A stretch of 45,000 bases of DNA, from assembly GCA_012295275.1 (NCBI GenBank), contig CM022672.1:21033128-21078127 (forward strand). The letters are read 5' to 3'. Numbering within the stretch: the first letter of the stretch is position 1; each line of letters begins with the position of its first letter. The stretch is from Chrysomallon squamiferum. Taxonomy: Eukaryota > Mollusca > Gastropoda > Neomphalida > Peltospiridae. Of this stretch, positions 42,201-45,000 are shown piece by piece. The notes beneath the pieces were generated by a model. The model was not told where the DNA came from and searched no databases. It saw only the letters and a program-made list of their open reading frames with translations. Made by a program: the position numbers and the translations under genes.

Positions 42201-42550
42201 AATTTCATTATCAAAAAAATAATTTTTAACATTAATAACAATAAATACTTCATAAGAAAACAACAAAAAAGGACAAATAATGCTATTTTAATGTACGCAA
42301 AAATATAATAAAACTGCTATTTATACAGTTCTCACCTCCAGAGTTAATTTCTTGTTATATATAGATAATACAGTGTATATAGTATATATATATATTATAT
42401 AATAACTGCATAAAGCTGATTTCTTTCTGTTGCAGAAATCACTCAGTTTCCTTCCCACTGGTCTCAGAGAACGGGGCAGCTGCGGCCAACAGGCGAACAC
42501 AGCAGGACGCTAACAAAATCATTATGTCTGAATCGGAAAAATCCCATTGA
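39267..42550 (+). CDS. C-terminal part of an unrecognised single-pass membrane protein (three exons)
   Basis: Three splice-bounded exons join in one frame: 39267-39299 (TTTCAG before, GTAATT after), 40888-41029 (TTTTGCAG, GTGAGT) and 42436-42550 (TTGCAG, ending in TGA). The product shows an NGT glycosylation sequon, a short hydrophilic stalk, one strongly hydrophobic segment of about 23 residues (IYVPILIFCFPVIVMAITCF), then a basic cytoplasmic start (MRLRI, MRQRK) and a polar tail ending SESEKSH. This topology suggests an extracellular N-terminus. I do not recognise the family. The first exon begins in phase 1, so upstream exons must exist; candidates are at 28107-28206 and 32067-32142. Confidence 0.7.
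39490..39870 (+). repeat. Degenerate GGTGGATG-type tandem repeat
   Basis: Variants of GGTGGATGTTATTATATGTC followed by a TGTAAGAAGCTA-like end recur about every 32-35 bp with growing divergence. The minus strand stays open through the array (Thr/His/Pro/Ser-rich), which follows from the repeat rather than from coding. Confidence 0.65.
41030..42435 (+). other. Last intron of the membrane-protein gene
   Basis: AT-rich, with poly-A and TA tracts (41225-41243, 42020-42039). Two segments (about 41745-41775 and 41998-42018) repeat the phrase TTATCTTCTTGCTTTGATGA, a dispersed direct repeat. No coding signal. Confidence 0.6.
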
Positions 42551-42563
42551 CCAGAGACTCTAT

Positions 42564-42904
42564 ACATTTAAATGTTCTTCTCAAACAGTGTACTGTACAC
42601 ATTTAAATGTTCTTCTCAAACAGAATACTATATACATTTAAATGTTCTTCTCAAACAGTGTACTGTACACATTTAAATGTTCTTCTCAAACAGAATACTA
42701 TATACATTTAAATGTTCTTGTCAAACAATGTACTCTATACATTTAAATGTTAGGGTCAAACCGTGTACTTTATACATTTAAATGTTCTTGTCAAACAGTG
42801 TACTTTATACATTTTAATGTTCTTGTCAAACAGTCTACTGTATAGAGTTACGTGTTCTTGTCAAACAGTCTACCGTGTACATTTAAATGTTCTTGTCAAA
42901 CGTG
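42564..42904 (+). repeat. 35-bp minisatellite, ten copies, 3' of the membrane-protein gene
   Basis: Units begin at 42564, 42599, 42634, 42669, 42704, 42739, 42774, 42809, 42844 and 42879, exactly 35 bp apart, with the core ACATTTAAATGTTCTTCTCA. The first copies alternate between GTGTACTGTAC and GAATACTATAT endings, showing a 70-bp higher-order pair. The array starts 13 bp after the stop codon, so it probably lies in the 3' UTR. Confidence 0.95.
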
Positions 42905-43903
42905 TTAAAAGTCAGGAAACTTTCAGACTTTTAAGTTTTCAAAACGAACGAACTCTTTATACGAATGAAGACAAAAGAACCTGTTGATAAATTCAGCGAT
43001 GATGTATGAATAATCAAATACATTTTGAAGATACAAGTGAAGAGCAAACAGCTGCTGTCTTGAGTAATGGAAAAACATTCTTTTCAGTTATATTTGTACA
43101 AATAATATTGATTTATTCTAGAGATATATTAAATTATATCAAACAGATGTGAAAAATTGGCTTTTTCGTGACTGTTAACATAAATGATTATACCAAATTC
43201 TAATAATTATTAAGACATGAACAAAAAAAAAAAAAAAAGATTATGTCACGATTTTAGTGTTATCATCGTTTCTGACAAATCGCTCTGACTAACTAGAACA
43301 AGTTGAGTAAGTTTCAATGTTCTGAGATATAGATTAATACGAAGGTTCCGTATTTTATTTAATATAATACGTTTTTCAGGTAAGCATTTTGAAACTACCG
43401 TGACTCAGGCTTTTGTTCTTTTCACCATTCTTCCATACGAATGTTCCGCATTAGACTTTTCTCTAAACGTACTTGAACGACAGAACATTTGCTTTTATAA
43501 TCCTAATGCTTTTTTAAAAAATATTTTATTATCAATCGCGTTACTGCGACTATTGTGAGGGAATTTTACATTAATTTTTTTTTATACTCTGGTAGTTTAA
43601 TAAACACAAATTAATGAGACATGATTTAACAAGAAACGTGTCAAAATGTTCTTCTTCTAGTCGATTTTTAGTGAAGTGACTCTGAAACGATTAACGTAAA
43701 TGTAATTTGAGTCTAATAATTAATCATTCATCATTTTAAAATTGTCAAATAACAGTTTGTATACTTTTCGAGTGACTGGTTATTGGCGATGGTATTTAAG
43801 CAGTTAGCACTTATCTCATTCTTAATTTTCTGAATTTTCATCACATTGGTATATATATATACATACATATATATAACCTTTGTTTCTTCTTTTTTTCTTT
43901 TAC

Positions 43904-43994
<91 letters not shown>

Positions 43995-44934
43995 GTAAAA
44001 AAAAGAAAAAAAAAAAAAAACAAAGGTATTATTAATAACAGTAAATCCGGACATATTTTTGTATAACAAGAATAGTATCAAATAAGCATTCCATTAACTG
44101 TAAGAACCTGCTATTATATGTCATTTTCTCAGCTGACATCAGGATCGATTTAGGTTCGATTTAGCTCTTCGAAAATTTGATATTTAGCGGTAGGCTTTTT
44201 TGTAAAATAATTTTACTAATGATTTATTCTTTCGTCTCTATGGCAAGAATTCACTTTTAGTTGTCAAATTTTCCTTTTCATAGCTTTTACCTTGTCCCGA
44301 ATATGTCAGATATATATGGGTCTTTGAAAGTGCAGACAAAACGCATGCCAGGTCGAAAAGGAGGAAAGAGAATGTTTGATTACATGACAAAGTACAAGTG
44401 ACGTTTTATATGACCTCTTCATCGACACAGAAGAAAGACCACGTCATAGCAAAAGGTTGCTGGAAACTGCATTTGTCAAAGCCATGATTAAAGATGGCTT
44501 AGTTACCCTTCTGTTACTCGTCAAAGACATCACCAGTTGCAGTTTCTCTCTGTCATTATTTGTTAATTCACTGATTTTGTTACAAAGTTAATATATATAT
44601 ATATATGTATATATAATTACACAAGTATGAGCGTACACATTTCTTGGCTTGGCAATATTTCCAAACATGTACATATAAAGACGTATATAATTCTGTGTGT
44701 GTATAAATATATAGATTACAATTTGATAATATTTTTCTTTTTTCTATACATGTACGGACAAGTTGTAACGGGTGTGTATGAATGAGTGCCTGGAATGCAT
44801 TACCAGATACATATCTGCAAGACATTTACAAAAGAAACACGATAAACATACACACATAAATCCGGAGAAATATTTCTCTAAGATTCACAAACATATTCAT
44901 ATACAAACATGTATACATATACATAAAGAGTGTA
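42905..44934. other. Downstream region, no supported gene
   Basis: Probable 3' UTR end of the membrane-protein gene (AATAAA at 43599-43604), then the 152-bp palindrome. The 44280-44530 stretch is less AT-rich and could be an unrecognised transposon fragment. Confidence 0.5.
43876..44027. repeat. 152-bp palindrome with TA/CA core
   Basis: ACCTTTGTTT... at 43876 is mirrored by ...AAACAAAGGT ending at 44027. The arms are polypyrimidine and polypurine, and the core is (TA)n(CA)n(TA)n. It may be a MITE or a microsatellite-derived palindrome. Confidence 0.75.
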
Positions 44935-45000
44935 CAGTATTCCCTCGCTATTCGCGGGGGTTACGTTCTTTTACCCCCGCGAATAGCGAAAAACCGCGAA
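44935..45000. mobile_element. Terminus of a Tigger/pogo-like transposon, cut by the window edge
   Basis: After TA at 44933-44934 the sequence begins CAGTATTCCCTCGCTATTCG, closely like the CAGTnnTCCCTC... ends of Tigger elements. It holds a perfect 17-bp inverted repeat (44945-44961 and 44973-44989). The other end is outside the window. Confidence 0.6.

Overview
This is an animal nuclear genome window: AT-rich, intron-rich and dense in simple repeats (TAA, CT/GA, CA and TA tracts). Spliceosomal introns with GT/AG borders interrupt every recognisable gene. A degraded tRNA-derived SINE at about 4698-4885 resembles, from memory, a SINE family that is widespread in molluscs, so a mollusc or other lophotrochozoan is the best guess. 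The common coleoid-cephalopod SINE did not catch my eye. The species assignment is inference.

Layout. Positions 1-5400 are intergenic, with one possible minus-strand exon at the left edge and the SINE. Positions 5411-13955 (+) hold a 12-exon aromatic-L-amino-acid decarboxylase gene (DDC type) whose key catalytic residues fall on human DDC numbering; exon 2 carries a one-base frameshift. Positions 16389 to about 20780 (-) hold a complete HSPA5/BiP (GRP78) gene: six coding exons plus a probable untranslated leader exon, a TATA box and an ERSE-like promoter element. Its C-terminus reads REDL, not KDEL. The two genes converge tail to tail.

Positions 20850-39260 are mostly repeats and transposon remnants: pogo/Tigger HTH relic, hAT-like MITE and TA-flanked MITE. 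A few isolated open, splice-bounded segments lie among them. Three exons at 39267-42550 (+) encode the C-terminal part of an unrecognised single-pass membrane protein, followed at once by a ten-copy 35-bp minisatellite in its 3' region. The window ends inside a Tigger-like element whose terminus contains a perfect 17-bp hairpin.

The two well-identified genes are unrelated in function: monoamine synthesis in the cytosol, and protein folding in the ER. I see no operon-like or defence-system-like organisation and no convincing new multi-gene system. The points most worth checking are the DDC frameshift, the BiP REDL tail and linker, and the orphan membrane-protein gene.
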